The notes under the pieces are model-generated. The model was not told the DNA's origin and ran no database searches. It worked only from the letters and a program-made list of their open reading frames with translations. The translations under genes were made by a program, and so were the position numbers. From NCBI GenBank assembly GCA_030159075.1, contig BROG01000906.1:1-64000 (forward strand): 64,000 nt of DNA. The letters are read 5' to 3'. Source of the DNA: Atrina japonica (taxonomy: Eukaryota; Mollusca; Bivalvia; Pterioida; Pinnidae). Of this stretch, positions 1 through 11,333 are shown in pieces. Positions within the stretch are counted from its first letter, which is position 1; the number at the start of each line of letters is the position of its first letter.

Positions 1-60
1 AAAATTATTTGTGTTAATTTCAAAAGTCCATCCAGACTCTACTAGGATATTTAACACTTT

Positions 61-130
61 TGTTTTAAAATGGGCGGATCCAGGACTTTTTTAAAGGAGA
101 GGGGCTTGAGTATTAACTTCTACAATAACA
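61..130 (+). repeat. Possible 5' fragment of the same dispersed repeat family
   Basis: GGGCGGATCCAGGAC followed by a short G-rich block resembles the leading end of the copies at 1012 (read in reverse) and 23566 (ATTGGCGGACCTAGAGGGGG). The similarity is short, so this is a weak call. Confidence 0.35.
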
Positions 131-309
131 GAAAATTACATATAGTACGTACAGTAATGCACGATACTGAGCATTCATTGTTACCATATGCCTTTTGATT
201 ATGCAATAAATATTTACTACAGCGGGGGATACTTATTGTGATGTAATTATCAATAGCCGACTGAAGATTTAAAGTCTGAGTGGCTGTCAATTAAAATATA
301 TATATATAT

Positions 310-350
310 ATATTCGCCGAGTGCAGCGATGCGAGAAAATTGTTTAATTT
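310..350 (-). repeat. Short copy of the TCGGCGAATAAATT repeat family
   Basis: Read on the minus strand it gives a TTAAAC...TTTTCTCGC...ACTCGGCGAAT string that matches the core of the three tandem units at 5990-6380. Confidence 0.45.
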
Positions 351-695
351 TCCGACCTTTTATTGAAAAATTAAAGGTCACACATCTATTTTATTAACTT
401 TAGAGGCACGCTCTCTCTGGTCACTGCACATGATTTTAAGTATCTGAATGATTGCGAGGCAATATTTTATTCGGGATCATGTTTTACGCATCAAATAAAA
501 ACAATAAATTTGGAAACCCGTAGAACGTAGACGCCTTTTTCTGCGTACAGGTGCGAAACTACGCTTAGCAATCCGCTAGTAAATCACATTGATTACCTTT
601 CTCAAAAGAAGTTTGGATAAAAATTTTCAGATCTTTAGCTGATAATAACACCGGGGAATATCGTATACATTTTGATCCAATGCAAATTTTGTTTA

Positions 696-1012
696 CAAAT
701 ATACATACTAAAAAAACCGCAAACATCTTTACCGATATGTAGGGCAAACACAACCCATTATACATCTGTACAAAGCCGGTAGTCCAAATCCATAAAATCT
801 AAAATATACAAATCCAGGATGGATCCAAGATTTCGAGTTAGAGGGAAGAGTATAATTTATTATTGTTTTCGACTAGAGTATTTTTCGGTAGGCCTAATAT
901 AAATGCTCTGGGAAGTCCTTTTCTGGATTCCAAATGTGATAATATTATAAAAAAAAATCAATGTTTGTAAGGGGGGTTGCTACCCCACAACTCCCCTTGA
1001 ATCCGCCAATGA
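696..1012 (-). repeat. Dispersed ~310-bp repeat, copy 1 (minus orientation)
   Basis: The reverse complement of this stretch matches 5330-5645 block by block: GGAATCCAGAAAAGG, CCCAGAGC, TTAGGCCTACC, TTGGATCC, GATTTTATGGATTTGGACTA and GTGTTTGCCCTACATATCGG all appear in the same order. The copy's 5' end, read on the minus strand, is ATTGGCGGATTCAAGGGG. Confidence 0.8.
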
Positions 1013-1018
1013 TGATCG

Positions 1019-1960
1019 GTAATATACTTTTAGAAAGAGTCCCAAACAGAATTTTTTGTTATTTGATATTTCTGTTTATTTCAAAGGCCTACTTAAAGTG
1101 TAAAATTTGAAGAATATTTCCCACCATAAACTATCTGTTATAGATTAAACCAGATTCATGACTTAAGATAACGTTATAGTTTTAAATCCCCTAGACCCGT
1201 AGAACACAATGGGAAATAGTCCCAAAGTATGGTACCCACCCACCCCCGATATTTGCGATTTGTGCTCATTTCAAAGGTCTGGTAACCCCCAGGCTATACT
1301 AGAATATTCCCCATGTGAAATTGATATAAGGTTCAAATCCCTTAGACCCGTAAAACGCTATAAGAATGAGTCCCGAAATGAGGTAACGCCCCCATTTACG
1401 ATATTTGCGAGTTGTGCTAATTACAAAGGTCTGCCCAGGCTATACTAGAATATTTCCCACTATAGGCTAGCAATGAAAGGTTAGTTCAATATATAATTGT
1501 AAAATTAAGATACAGTACAAATCCCTTAGATCCGTAGAACACTATAAGAAAGAGTCTCGAAATGAGGTACCCCAATTTTTGTGATATTTACGATTTGTGC
1601 TAATTTCAAAGATCCTCCCAGGGTTTACTACAATATTTGCCACTAAGGGCTAACTATCAAAGGTTAGCCTATTATAAAAACGTAAAATAAAAATATAGTC
1701 CTTTCCTAGACTTGAAGAACATTATAAGAAAGAGTCCCGAAATGACACCTCTCCCCCATCTATACGATATTTGTGATTTATGCTAATTTCAAATCTCCGC
1801 CCAGGCTATACTAGAATATTTCCCACTATGGTCTATCTATGAAAGGTTAGTCCAGTATATAAACGTAAAAGTAAGATATTGTTCAAATCCCCTAGACCCG
1901 TAGAACACTATGAGAAAAAGTCCCGACATGGGACACTTTGGGTCAAACTGTATTGGTATC
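1019..1960 (+). repeat. Tandem array, ~183-bp unit, about five copies
   Basis: The phrase CCTAGACCCGTAGAACACTA recurs, with variants, at about 1190, 1341, 1525, 1705 and 1891. Each is followed by AAGAGTCCCGAAATG, a GATATTTGCGATTTGTGCT block and CTATACTAGAATATTTCCCAC. Unit spacing is 180-186 bp except one shortened unit of 150 bp. Short open frames inside it are incidental. The array ends 60 bp before the LINE's target-site duplication. Confidence 0.9.
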
Positions 1961-2034
1961 ACACATACCGGAAGTTAGGAAAGACTGATGTAGTCTTACA
2001 TCTTCATATTAATATTGTTTACTCAAGAACATAA

Positions 2035-3819
2035 AAAGGTAGAACACCGGCTTTAAATTTTCCAATTCTAAAACAGTATGCATGCATTTTTGCAATCAGC
2101 GGGGTATTCATCCGGACCCTGAATTATATCTAAACGGTTGTACAAGAAACAAAATTTCTAGGACTTATTTTTTACCAAAAACTTTCTTTCATCCCTCATT
2201 TGAAATCACTAAAAGTGAAATATCTAAAAGCTTTAAATAATATGAAAGTAGTTTCAAATACAAGCTGGGGAGCAGACAAAACTGTTCTCCTACAATTATG
2301 TCGTTCACTTGTACGATCAAAACTCGACTATGGATGCATTGTATACGGCTCTGCTCGTCGTTCCTACTTAAAAATACTTGATACCGTTCATCACCAAGGT
2401 TTGCGTCTTGCACTTGGTGCATTTAGAACATCACCAGTAGATAGTTTGTATGTAGAAGCTGGTGAAGTGCCTCTAGAACAACGACGGATCAAACTAACGT
2501 TACAGTATATTACAAAATTAAAGTCTGATCCTAACAATCCGGCATACGACTGTGTCCTTTCAACCACTGTATGAACAAATGTACGAAAATCGTACAAAGA
2601 CTATTGCTCCACTTGGCATTAGAATTAAAGAACATATTGAAGACTGTGATTTATTTCTTTACACTATTTCAGACTTAAATGTATACACAACACCTCCCTG
2701 GGAACCAAGAAAACCAACTGTTGACTTATCTCAAAACAAAAATAAAAAATCTGAATCAAATCCAATAGATCTAAAACAACAATATTTAGAATTAAAGGAA
2801 ACTTATGAAAACAACAATTTTTACCTATATTCACTAATGGGTCAAAATCTTCAATCAACGTTTCAGCTGCAGCTGTTATTAACTTTGAAATTCTCAAAAC
2901 AAACATGCCGCGTGATGCCTCTATTTTTACCACTGAGGCCACAGCGATTTTACTGGCATTAAATTATATAAAGACAAAAGCTCTGAGAAAATGTGTTGTT
3001 TACTCAGATTCTTTGTCTTGTTTAAAATCAATTGAAAGCAGAAACCTTTCTAATAACATAATTTTTGAAATAATAGAGACAGTACATTATTTGACAACCG
3101 TAGGTACAGAGATAGTCTTCTGTTGGATTCCTAGTCACATCTACATAAAAGGAAATACCAAAGCTGATGAGGTTGCAAAATTAGTAATTAAAAATTTACC
3201 GTCTGAAAATAAAATTCCTTTTACAGATCTTAAACCATCTATAACAGATTACATAACAACGACGTTTCAACAACATTGGGATCTGCAAACTGAAAATAAA
3301 TTACATGAAATAAATACGAAATTTGTCCACAATCCACCAGTCTTCACTAGCAATAGAAAAGATGAGGTTACTTTGACCAGACTTCGTATTGGTCATAGTA
3401 ACCTTACACATAAATATTTATTATTTAAGGAAGTACCACCGGAATGTATACCGTGTGGGACAAGACTAACAATTAAACATATTTTAACTGAATGTACTGA
3501 TTTTAAATTTACTCGTGAAAAATATCATTACGAGACAGATCTTAGTAGTGTTTTTAATAACGTCGCTGGCGACATCATTTTAGAATATTTAAAAGCTATC
3601 GGTTTATTTTCCAGAATTTGAGCTGTCTAAATATTTCTATAAATTTTCAAATCTATGAAATAGTGTATTGTAGAAAATTTTAGTGTACAAAAGTTTTATA
3701 AGATAAAACTGTTCCATTTTTACGTTGAATAGATATATTTTACATTATCCCGCCACAATATAACTGAAATATTGTTGAAAGTGGCGTTAAACAACAACAA
3801 ACAAACAAACAAACAAACA
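2035..3819 (+). mobile_element. 5'-truncated non-LTR retrotransposon (I/Nimb-like LINE with RNase H)
   Basis: The insertion is bounded by a target-site duplication: ACTCAAGAACATAA at 2021-2034 and ACTCAAGAAGATAA at 3820-3833 (13 of 14 identical). It contains the end of a reverse transcriptase, an RNase H domain, a C-terminal zinc knuckle, a ~165-bp 3' UTR and a tail ending GGCGTTAAAC then (CAAA)n. The 5' part, including the endonuclease and the catalytic palm with its YADD-type motif, is missing, as expected from incomplete target-primed reverse transcription. The RNase H points to the I group (I/Nimb) rather than CR1 or RTE. The clade name is inference from domain order and motif style. Confidence 0.9.
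2043..3621 (+). pseudogene. Degenerate reverse transcriptase C-terminus + RNase H of the LINE
   Basis: The coding remnant starts in the RT after the palm. A stretch HFCNQRGIHPDPEL at about 2082-2123 is followed by SLVRSKLDYGCIVYGSA and LALGAFRTSPVDSLYVEA, all typical of jockey/I-type thumb regions. The reading frame changes near 2135, near 2560 and near 2825, so no single product can be made. In RNase H the first catalytic Asp is lost: the TDGS-type motif reads TNGS at 2833-2844. The Glu (2935-2937), the second Asp (SDS, 3007-3009) and the final NTKADE Asp remain. A Cx2Cx7Hx4C knuckle lies at 3445-3495, and the frame ends at TGA 3619-3621. Truncation, three frameshifts and a catalytic substitution make it a dead copy. 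Confidence 0.9.
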
Positions 3820-3847
3820 ACTCAAGAAGATAACCCGAACGGGGACA

Positions 3848-4023
3848 GCCCACTTACCCGAAGGCCCGTTACTCCGAAAGCCCGTTACTCCGAAGGCCCG
3901 TTACTCAAAAGGCCCATTACTACGAAGGCCCGTTACTCAAAAGGCCCATTACTACGAAGGCCCGTTACTCCGAAAGCCCGTTACTCAAAAGGCCCATGAC
4001 TACGAAGGCCCGTTATTCCGAAA
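3848..4023 (+). repeat. 16-bp tandem repeat, 11 copies
   Basis: Units alternate GCCCGTTACTCCGAAA/G with GCCCGTTACTCAAAAG and GCCCATTACTACGAAG. The last copies show a paired unit structure of 32 bp. Confidence 0.92.
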
Positions 4024-4339
4024 AACCTGCATTATGCCCAATTTCATGGGGTTTAAAGATAACCTTGTGACCTGATGACCGTCACCTATATTCTAAAAAT
4101 AGCTGTTTCGGACTTTGTTGCCGCTGGGCATTTATGTTTCTAAAACAAATCATTTTGTATTGGTTTGTTTCGTTGTAGCATTCCTTTTTAATTTTACTAT
4201 CACCTAACATGAGGCCTCCTTTTTCCTGAGTTGAAAAACCTTCAACTTACTCTCTTGTTTTTCTCACTTACCATGTTTTTACCTCAGTGTCACACCCTCA
4301 TTTGGTGATAATCTTTACTCCCCTACCCTAGCTAATTTT

Positions 4340-4610
4340 TAGTGTAAGAACAAAAGCGTGATAATGTGTTTGCACGATACTTTATTCGTGCGTTGTGCGG
4401 TAGCGAGATTGCGTGATAACGCGATTGCGCGATGGCGTGCGTGTTAGTGAGATAGTGTGTTAGCACGAAAGCACGTTTGCACGGACGTGTGTTTAATAGC
4501 ACAATAGCATGGTGTCCATGTGTAAAAACGCGACGGCGTGTTTGTAAAACACTTAAAAACGCGCTATCGCGCAAACACGCTTTCACGCTAATGTGCCGAT
4601 ACAAATTTTT
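4340..4610. repeat. Degenerate GCGATTGCGCGATAGCG-type repeats with an inverted half
   Basis: 4345-4480 is built from variants of GCGTGATAACGCGATTGCGCG, and 4552-4600 contains the complementary type (AACGCGCTATCGCGCAAACA, CACGCTTTCACGCTAATGTG). The two halves can pair into a long imperfect hairpin inside the 1.3-kb element. The open frames on both strands here follow from the repeat. Confidence 0.6.
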
Positions 4611-5213
4611 AAACAAGGGATTCGCAAAGCGGGGCATCCCTTTGCAATGTTGGCTTAAGTTGACCGTAATCTTTGACCCCGTGACTCATAATCAAATGGA
4701 TTCCTCCTCTCATCATGAACAACGTGCATGTGAACTCTGAAAGTGATCGGACAAACACTAGTCTGTTATCGTGCCCACAAGGAATCGTGTCGCGGACGAC
4801 CTCACGTACTAACTCACCCAACCACACACGAACGGCCGCTATACTATACCCCCTCCAACGATGTTTCGAGGGTTTAAAAGGGTAAGTGAGCGATATCGTG
4901 TTAGCGCGACCTCAACGATGTTTTACAAACGCCCCGTTGGGCTGTTACAAATGGCTCATTGAGACACCGTATAAAAGCGCGTCCTTGAGAGTGTTTTCAC
5001 AAAGACTCCAGACCTTCGCGCTATCGCCAATGGCCATAACTTTGCACCATAACAGCTTAGTCACTCTTCAGAAATTAAACATTATGTGCACTTTTTCGGA
5101 GCATCGGCCCTTCTGAGCATCGGGCCTTCGGAATAACGGACCTTCGGGCTACCGCCGGCTGTAACCATTACGAATACACCAAGAGGTCGACTGCAGGCTG
5201 AGATTTGCTGGCG

Positions 5214-5269
5214 GGCAGTTTCGTTAATCGAATTCCGGCCTGGCAGTTTCGTTAATCGAATTCCGGGCT
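5214..5269 (+). repeat. 28-bp tandem duplication
   Basis: Two adjacent units begin GGCAGTTTCGTTAATCGAAT at 5214 and 5242 and are nearly identical. Confidence 0.85.
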
Positions 5270-5329
5270 AGCTTCACGCTGGTCACAAAACTTATATGAC
5301 ATGCAAAATTTTAGAACGACATGCTAATC

Positions 5330-5645
5330 TCCTACATAGGCGTAAGAAACCGCCCCCTTTTCACATACAAATTTTATTATATATTAACATCAGGTCTGGA
5401 ATCCAGAAAAGGGCATCCCAGAGCTTTTAAGTTAGGTCTACCAAAATTTCCGTGTCTCGCCGCGCTCGGCGAAAACAGTTTATATACTCTTTCTTTCCTT
5501 TAACTTGAAATCCTGGATCCAACCGGGCTTTGTCTTTATATCTTGGATTTTATGGACTTGGACTACTGCCTTTGTATTATGTGTTGTGTTTGCCCTACAT
5601 ATCGGTAACGATATTTTCGTTTGACGGTTTCCTCAGTATGTACGG
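5330..5645 (+). repeat. Dispersed ~310-bp repeat, copy 2 (plus orientation)
   Basis: Inverted relative to the copy at 696-1012, with the same ordered blocks including TGGATTTTATGGACTTGGAC and GTTTGCCCTACATATCGGTA. It abuts a tRNA-like SINE that starts at about 5645. An incidental short open frame crosses it. Confidence 0.8.
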
Positions 5646-5860
5646 GCTATGTGGTCAGAGCATCGTGCTTTAAGTCTCTCACTTCCTGTCGGCGCAAGTT
5701 CGACCCCACTGGAACCTAAGCTTATTTTATGAGAAAGTTTCCCAGTTTACTTGCGGAAGGCTGGTGATCTTTTCCTGGGTACATTGTAACCGGGTTCCTC
5801 ATTTGTACTCGTTCTCCAAAATGAGGAAAAAGTTATTGTTTTTATTGGATACATAAAACA
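5645..5860 (+). mobile_element. tRNA-derived SINE, copy 1
   Basis: The tRNA-like head has an A-box-like TGGTCAGAGCA at 5652-5662 and a B-box GTTCGACCC at 5698-5706. The body contains GAACCTAAGCTTATTTTATG, AGAAAGTTTCCCAG, TTGCGGAAGGCTGG and CTGGGTACATTGTAACCGGG, shared with the copy at 31120. Similar bodies are very common SINEs in molluscs as I know them. The head is diverged, so it is not a functional tRNA gene. Confidence 0.7.
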
Positions 5861-5989
5861 CGACCCCTAATTAATATTGCCTGACAATTGATCCAACAAT
5901 CAAAATTGTGTGAAGTAACAAGGGAGACCGTGTCCCTAAAGTTTATGAAATAGATGTGAAACCCTTAATTTTCTATAAAAAGTTGGAAA

Positions 5990-6380
5990 ATTAAAAACAA
6001 ATTTCACAAAACGTTTTGCCCCTCACTCTGCTCGGCGAATAAATTCCAACTTTATAACCTCAGTCTGCTTTTGATGATACAAATAGATATAATTTTATGT
6101 CACCGAATTAAAAACAAATTCCTCCAAAATTTTGCGCCTCGTTCCGCTCGCCAAATTAATTCACATTACTCCAACTTTAAATCCTCGTTCTACTTTTGAC
6201 GAGGTTTGCATTGCATCACAAATAGGCATAATTTTATGTTACTAATTAAAATCAAATGTCCCCAAATTTTTCGCGCCTCGCTCCTCTCGGCGAATAAATT
6301 TTATATTTACACAACTCCATTTTCCAATCATCAGTATGCTTTTCATGGTGTATGCATTGCATAATGCAAATATAATAAAT
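5990..6380 (+). repeat. Three diverged tandem copies of a ~120-137-bp repeat
   Basis: Units start with ATTAAAAACAAAT at 5990, 6107 and 6245. Each carries a CGCCTCGCTCC..CTCGGCGAATAAATT core and an AATAGGCATAATTTTATGT-like end. Spacing is 117 and 138 bp. Confidence 0.75.
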
Positions 6381-9300
6381 AAATAAAATGAAAATAAAAA
6401 AATTGCCCCCCTCCCACTTTTGATTTGCTTCCTATCATGTATACACATTCTCTATCTGTGCCCCGTATTTTAGTATTTTAAAAAATGTAGAAAATGATAA
6501 AAGAAAATCACATAAATGATTTTTAATCTTCACATTTTAAGCGCAAACTATCTACCATGATAACAAGAGCCATCTAATGGAATTCATACGCCGTTCAGTG
6601 TTATCACTTTGGTCTAGGTCTCAGTCGATACAAATAATTCAAATTATAACGAGTTATTCCTCTTTGTACGACCACTAACTGAAATACCTCTGTTTATTTT
6701 CTCCCTTTAGTCCGAAAATAAATATTATCTTTTCTAATCATAAATAACAAAAACACAAATATAGGATGTGTAGCTCGTTATATTTTCGCCTCGTTATATT
6801 TTCGCAAATACATATACCAAAATATTGATATACATCTACTGTTATTTTACAATCGTATTGAACACATCAAAAACAATACACACAACTACTATGTCATAAC
6901 ATAATTTTTACCCCTAAATCTCCTTCATCGACAATGTTAGCCTCCCAGGAAAAACCAATTAAATTTTTAATCATTGGAAACTGTGTCCGATGGCAGTGCA
7001 GACCATTATCTCAGGACTATGGATGATCGAATCTCATCTAGACCTGGGGATTTACATGAAATATATTTAACATTATATATATGTAATCATGTGTTATTTA
7101 AGTGTAGATAAATAAGATATTGTAGGGAGGGAGGGTGGGAAAATATGATCTATCTAAAATATATATATCCTTTTGCTTCCGATAACGAGCTCGCAATGAG
7201 AAAAACCGCTCAGATACCTGAATAACACCCATTACGCTGAAAAAAGTGAAGGGAGATAATTCAAATTATCATCAGAAAAAACAGGTATTTATATAACGAA
7301 AAGAAATTAATTTACATTATTTTCTATCCCTAAATATAGATACACGGACATTAGCAGTTTAGCAGTTACGTAATTAGCATTTTTCTTATTTCAGACAATT
7401 CAAATATTATTTATATTTATCTCAAGAATACCTCGTCTCGATTATATTCTTCGCAGGAAGTGCACGTTTTACAAAGTTATCAGATTTATCACCATTCAAA
7501 ATTAATAGAAATTGTTTTTTTTAGTTTCATTTAAGTGCAGTGTAAAGCGAAAAAAAAAACTACACGGATTAATATTCTAGAAAATTTACCAAGTGACCCG
7601 TGTCGACATTTCTGTTATTCGGCCCTTGAATAAGTGACCCCCGTAGAAGAGTGACCCCATTGAAGCATTACCATGGAGATCGGTAATTTCGGTTGTAATT
7701 GTACAACTACAGTTTTATCTTGGGATTAAACCCCGTCTTTATGCTGAATGGTCAATTTTTCTTCCATGGAAGAGTATATACCTAGGCCCCCCTTTTTAGT
7801 TAAACAATGTACCCCTGACATTTTGTCATGGAAGATAATATAGTCGGGTCAATTATCTATTGTAGAAATTATATCCTGATCACTTTGGTATTTTTTATAG
7901 TATTAAAAATACCCGAGTCAATTGTTTATTTGGAAATTGATTCAATGTATCCGAATCATATTTCTAGAAAATGTTCTTGAGACATATTTGTACTTATTTG
8001 ACGAATATTACAGGTGAGTGACAAATATTAGTCGATGCTAAAAAATATTGGAAGCAAATGTCATTGATTGCTGGACATATTGTGTCAGGTATATATGTCA
8101 CAACCTTCCATCATTCAGTAAATCCGTATAAATGACCTGGAAAACGGGTCATTTTTCTACAGGAATGGGTCAATGTTCTACATGTGTCCAGGTATGATTT
8201 CTACGTATAAGAATGAATCATTCAGCATCTGGTGTTTCATTAAGTCAGAGCTGGCACGGATACCAAAAACTCGGTAGAAACAAAATCTGTGATTACTATT
8301 CGATACGCCTAAATCTACATGTGTATTTTTCTTCCATGCCTTATAATGCCTTTGGCGTTTCCCATAACCTGGAAATAAGTAACTTGTTCACAGTCAATCT
8401 CTTACACAGAGTTGTCTTTCTTTGCACTCTCGATCAATCGCTGTCAACGTCTCGATTTTACAAGATTCTTGTAAACTATATATTATTTTGCAAGCTCTCT
8501 TTATAAGCTATAATCTAATTTGCCTTTTTACATTCATCTTTAGTTTCGTCAAAGAATAAAATACTACCGGTGTTTGATGCGAAAATACCATATAAAAATG
8601 GCTACGGATATAGGGACTCTTTTTGCGAAAAGTACCTTCTGTTTGTTACATTTAATTTAATTCAAAATTATCTGTCATCTCTCCCGTTTGAAATGTGATA
8701 TTTGATCTAACAATACCTGATATGGGGTCATACGCGAATGACCTCCCGTGTGTGTGTATTGTCCGACTTTCAAGAAAGTTGAAAATTTATCATTTCAGAA
8801 CGACGAAATCGTCAGTCATCAAAATTCCTTCGGAGCATCTTTGCTTATTCGATCCTATCCAAGGTATTGATTTAATACTATATTTCCGGATTTTGTGTAT
8901 TCATTGTTATTTATAATGTTTTTAAAGTTAACAACACATTACCGTTCGATAAACTTACAAGATCGGGTAAGTGGTATTTTCATTGGTCGAACATGACAAT
9001 TCTATGATGTCACTCGCATATGACCTCAAAGTGGGTTTCGTCGGGTCATCTATACAACATATTACAAAGCGAAAGCGATCAGAGATAGTTTTTTAATTAT
9101 ATTGGCTGACTTTTGAGCGTCAAAGATATAGAAATTGACTAATTAGAGATAAATTTTGAGAGATAAGAGTTCGACAAATATTCCCTAGATTTGTATTTCA
9201 TCTCTAGAACCGCCTTACGATTTGTGAATTTTATATAAATCCGAAATATTTACTTGAATGAATTATACAGAAATAAGCACGTGTCACGAACAGTTATAAA

Positions 9301-9436
9301 TACATGTCGTTATAACGATATGTATCTTGTTATAACAACTTCATGTCATTGTTATAATGCATAAATTATATTGTTAAAACATTTAGTTGAAATAACAATG
9401 TCGTAATAACTAGATATCATGGTGTTAGAGGGAGAG

Positions 9437-9438
<2 letters not shown>
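6381..9438. other. AT-rich non-coding region, no gene seen
   Basis: Unique-looking sequence with only short incidental open frames that have no recognisable motif. Contains homopolymer runs and short A/T-rich stretches; degenerate TTATAACAA/GTTATAACG words cluster at 9290-9420. Confidence 0.6.

Positions 9439-9522
<84 letters not shown>
9439..9522. repeat. (TA)n microsatellite, ~84 bp
   Basis: Uninterrupted TA dinucleotide tract; one of about ten such tracts of 40-150 bp in the window. Confidence 0.97.
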
Positions 9523-9523
<1 letters not shown>

Positions 9524-10530
9524 CCAAACCACGCCTAAAGACCGTCTCTCTTAGGATACCACCTCTCATTTCATACCAGGAGTTTTCAGAACAATTGGTA
9601 TATTCTATTCATCAGAGGAAAGCATATTTATGGCTTGATTATTTTTCGCTCATGTATTCTTGTCTGTGATCTTTCGACCTCGTGCTCCAAATTGAAATAT
9701 CTTTGAGAGAAAATTCTCTTGTATTATTGCCTCGTGAAACATCGCCATTGTCTTTCCATTATCAGAATAGATTGTCCGTGAATTGTATCGTGTAGAAAGT
9801 CACCGAAGCTGTCGTTAACTCCGGACTTGCACCTGCATCTTGCTCCTTGTTAAAGTTCTTCTGACAATTGTTATTTATTTAATAATAACACACTTTCCAA
9901 TACCTCAAAGCATCAAAAATCGAATTTAACTTTTAAATGTCATAATTGTGAATGCTACAACACAAACGTCGAATGGATAAAATGTCTTTATAATATTATG
10001 TGCAACGCTCTATTACTGGAAGCAATTTAGCAAAAATGACACCTGCAGTCCGTAACCGCTGCAAAATATTTAACAAAACATTTTCCCTTATAATCCGATA
10101 ATTTAAATTACAAAATAGTCTGTTTCCTATAAAATACATATAAAATGCGCCAACATTATATTCAGGAACAATTCTTCTTGATAAATGAAATTTACATACA
10201 CAGATATTTATTTATTATCTTTACACGTATTTAATTTCCTTTACTCATGCTGTATTGGCCTATTGTTTGTCATTTATAACCGGATTTGTACCTATGTCCT
10301 GGACATTCTTATGATTTATACTTTGGTATCTGAGATTTTTTATATATTATAAGAAACATACTTTGAGCAATGGCATTTATTGTATTGACATTCTTATTTA
10401 TTTACCTTCTGATTAATTGAATTGTTTCTATCTATCGATGATATGTTTATCATAATATATTGTAATTACTGTCATCATAAAAATCTTCATCAACCGCAGA
10501 AACAACAGCAGCAGCCTCATCTCACCACCA
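9523..10530. other. Non-coding AT-rich region, nothing recognised
   Basis: No open frame with protein-family character and no RNA signature seen on either strand. Confidence 0.5.
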
Positions 10531-10621
10531 CAACCATCGTCATCATCATCATCATCATCATCATCATCACCTATAAACACACATACACACAAACGCACTT
10601 ACACACCTCACAGACACATAC

Positions 10622-10714
<93 letters not shown>
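10531..10714. repeat. Compound microsatellite (CAT)n - CA-rich - (CATA)n - (TA)n
   Basis: (CAT)n at about 10537-10568, CA-rich sequence, (CATA)n at 10617-10634 and (TA)n to 10714. Open frames here on both strands are repeat translations. Confidence 0.95.
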
Positions 10715-10717
<3 letters not shown>

Positions 10718-11292
10718 CAACTTTATATACACATACAAAAACGCAAGCACCCCTCCCCACACAGAAGGGCAGGTGCACGTAGCAATTGTTTTCTTATTAC
10801 TAGATTTTTGTCATGATATTCCCAGAGGAAGCTTCATCACTTTTACAGCTGATTATTATGAAGTTAGCTTATGAGTACTGGTAAGATAAGATAAGATCCA
10901 ATAAAATAACATATATAATGATCACATTTCACTGAGACCCAGTAATCTAGTTTTAAACAAGATTTATCAAACTTACATTGTGCACTGAATGTCGATTGAT
11001 AAACAATTATTTATACATTGGTACATTGATGTATAACGTGTCAGTATCAATGATCAGGTTTCAGCACAAACGAATGGTCTATATAAAAAAAACTTCGTGA
11101 GGTTCCTAATGTTGAACATTTATCAAATCCAGTTTGATATGTATTGAGGAATAGTATGTGATATTCTGTTATGTAAACATATAGATTTGTTGTTTCAAAG
11201 AGACTTAAAATTCATTATATCTCCAATTTCATTCTGATTATCGGTAATTTGAGACAATACTATCCATTAAATTTATTCATTCTATCTATCTA

Positions 11293-11333
<41 letters not shown>

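Larger units (their letters stand above)
3845..5162. mobile_element. 1.3-kb element with inverted subterminal 16-bp repeats (putative non-autonomous DNA transposon)
   Basis: The left end reads ACAGCC then 11 copies of a 16-bp unit (consensus GCCCGTTACTCCGAAG, 3848-4023) and then CGAAAAACCTGCATTATG. The right end, read in reverse complement from 5162, gives ACAGCC, about 3.5 copies of the same 16-bp unit, then CGAAAAAGTGCACATAATG. So both ends share order and sequence in inverted orientation. The interior holds no recognisable transposase. I could not find a convincing target-site duplication, so the exact ends are provisional. Confidence 0.65.

Noticed and set aside
1209..1448. 79-codon frame in the 183-bp array
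   Set aside because: Not preserved between neighbouring units of the array.
5652..5706. A functional tRNA gene
   Set aside because: A- and B-box-like motifs exist, but the cloverleaf is not intact and the same head plus body recurs at 31125, so it is a SINE.
10422..10874. 150-codon frame with poly-Ile/Tyr tract
   Set aside because: Translation of (CAT)n, (CATA)n and (TA)n microsatellites.
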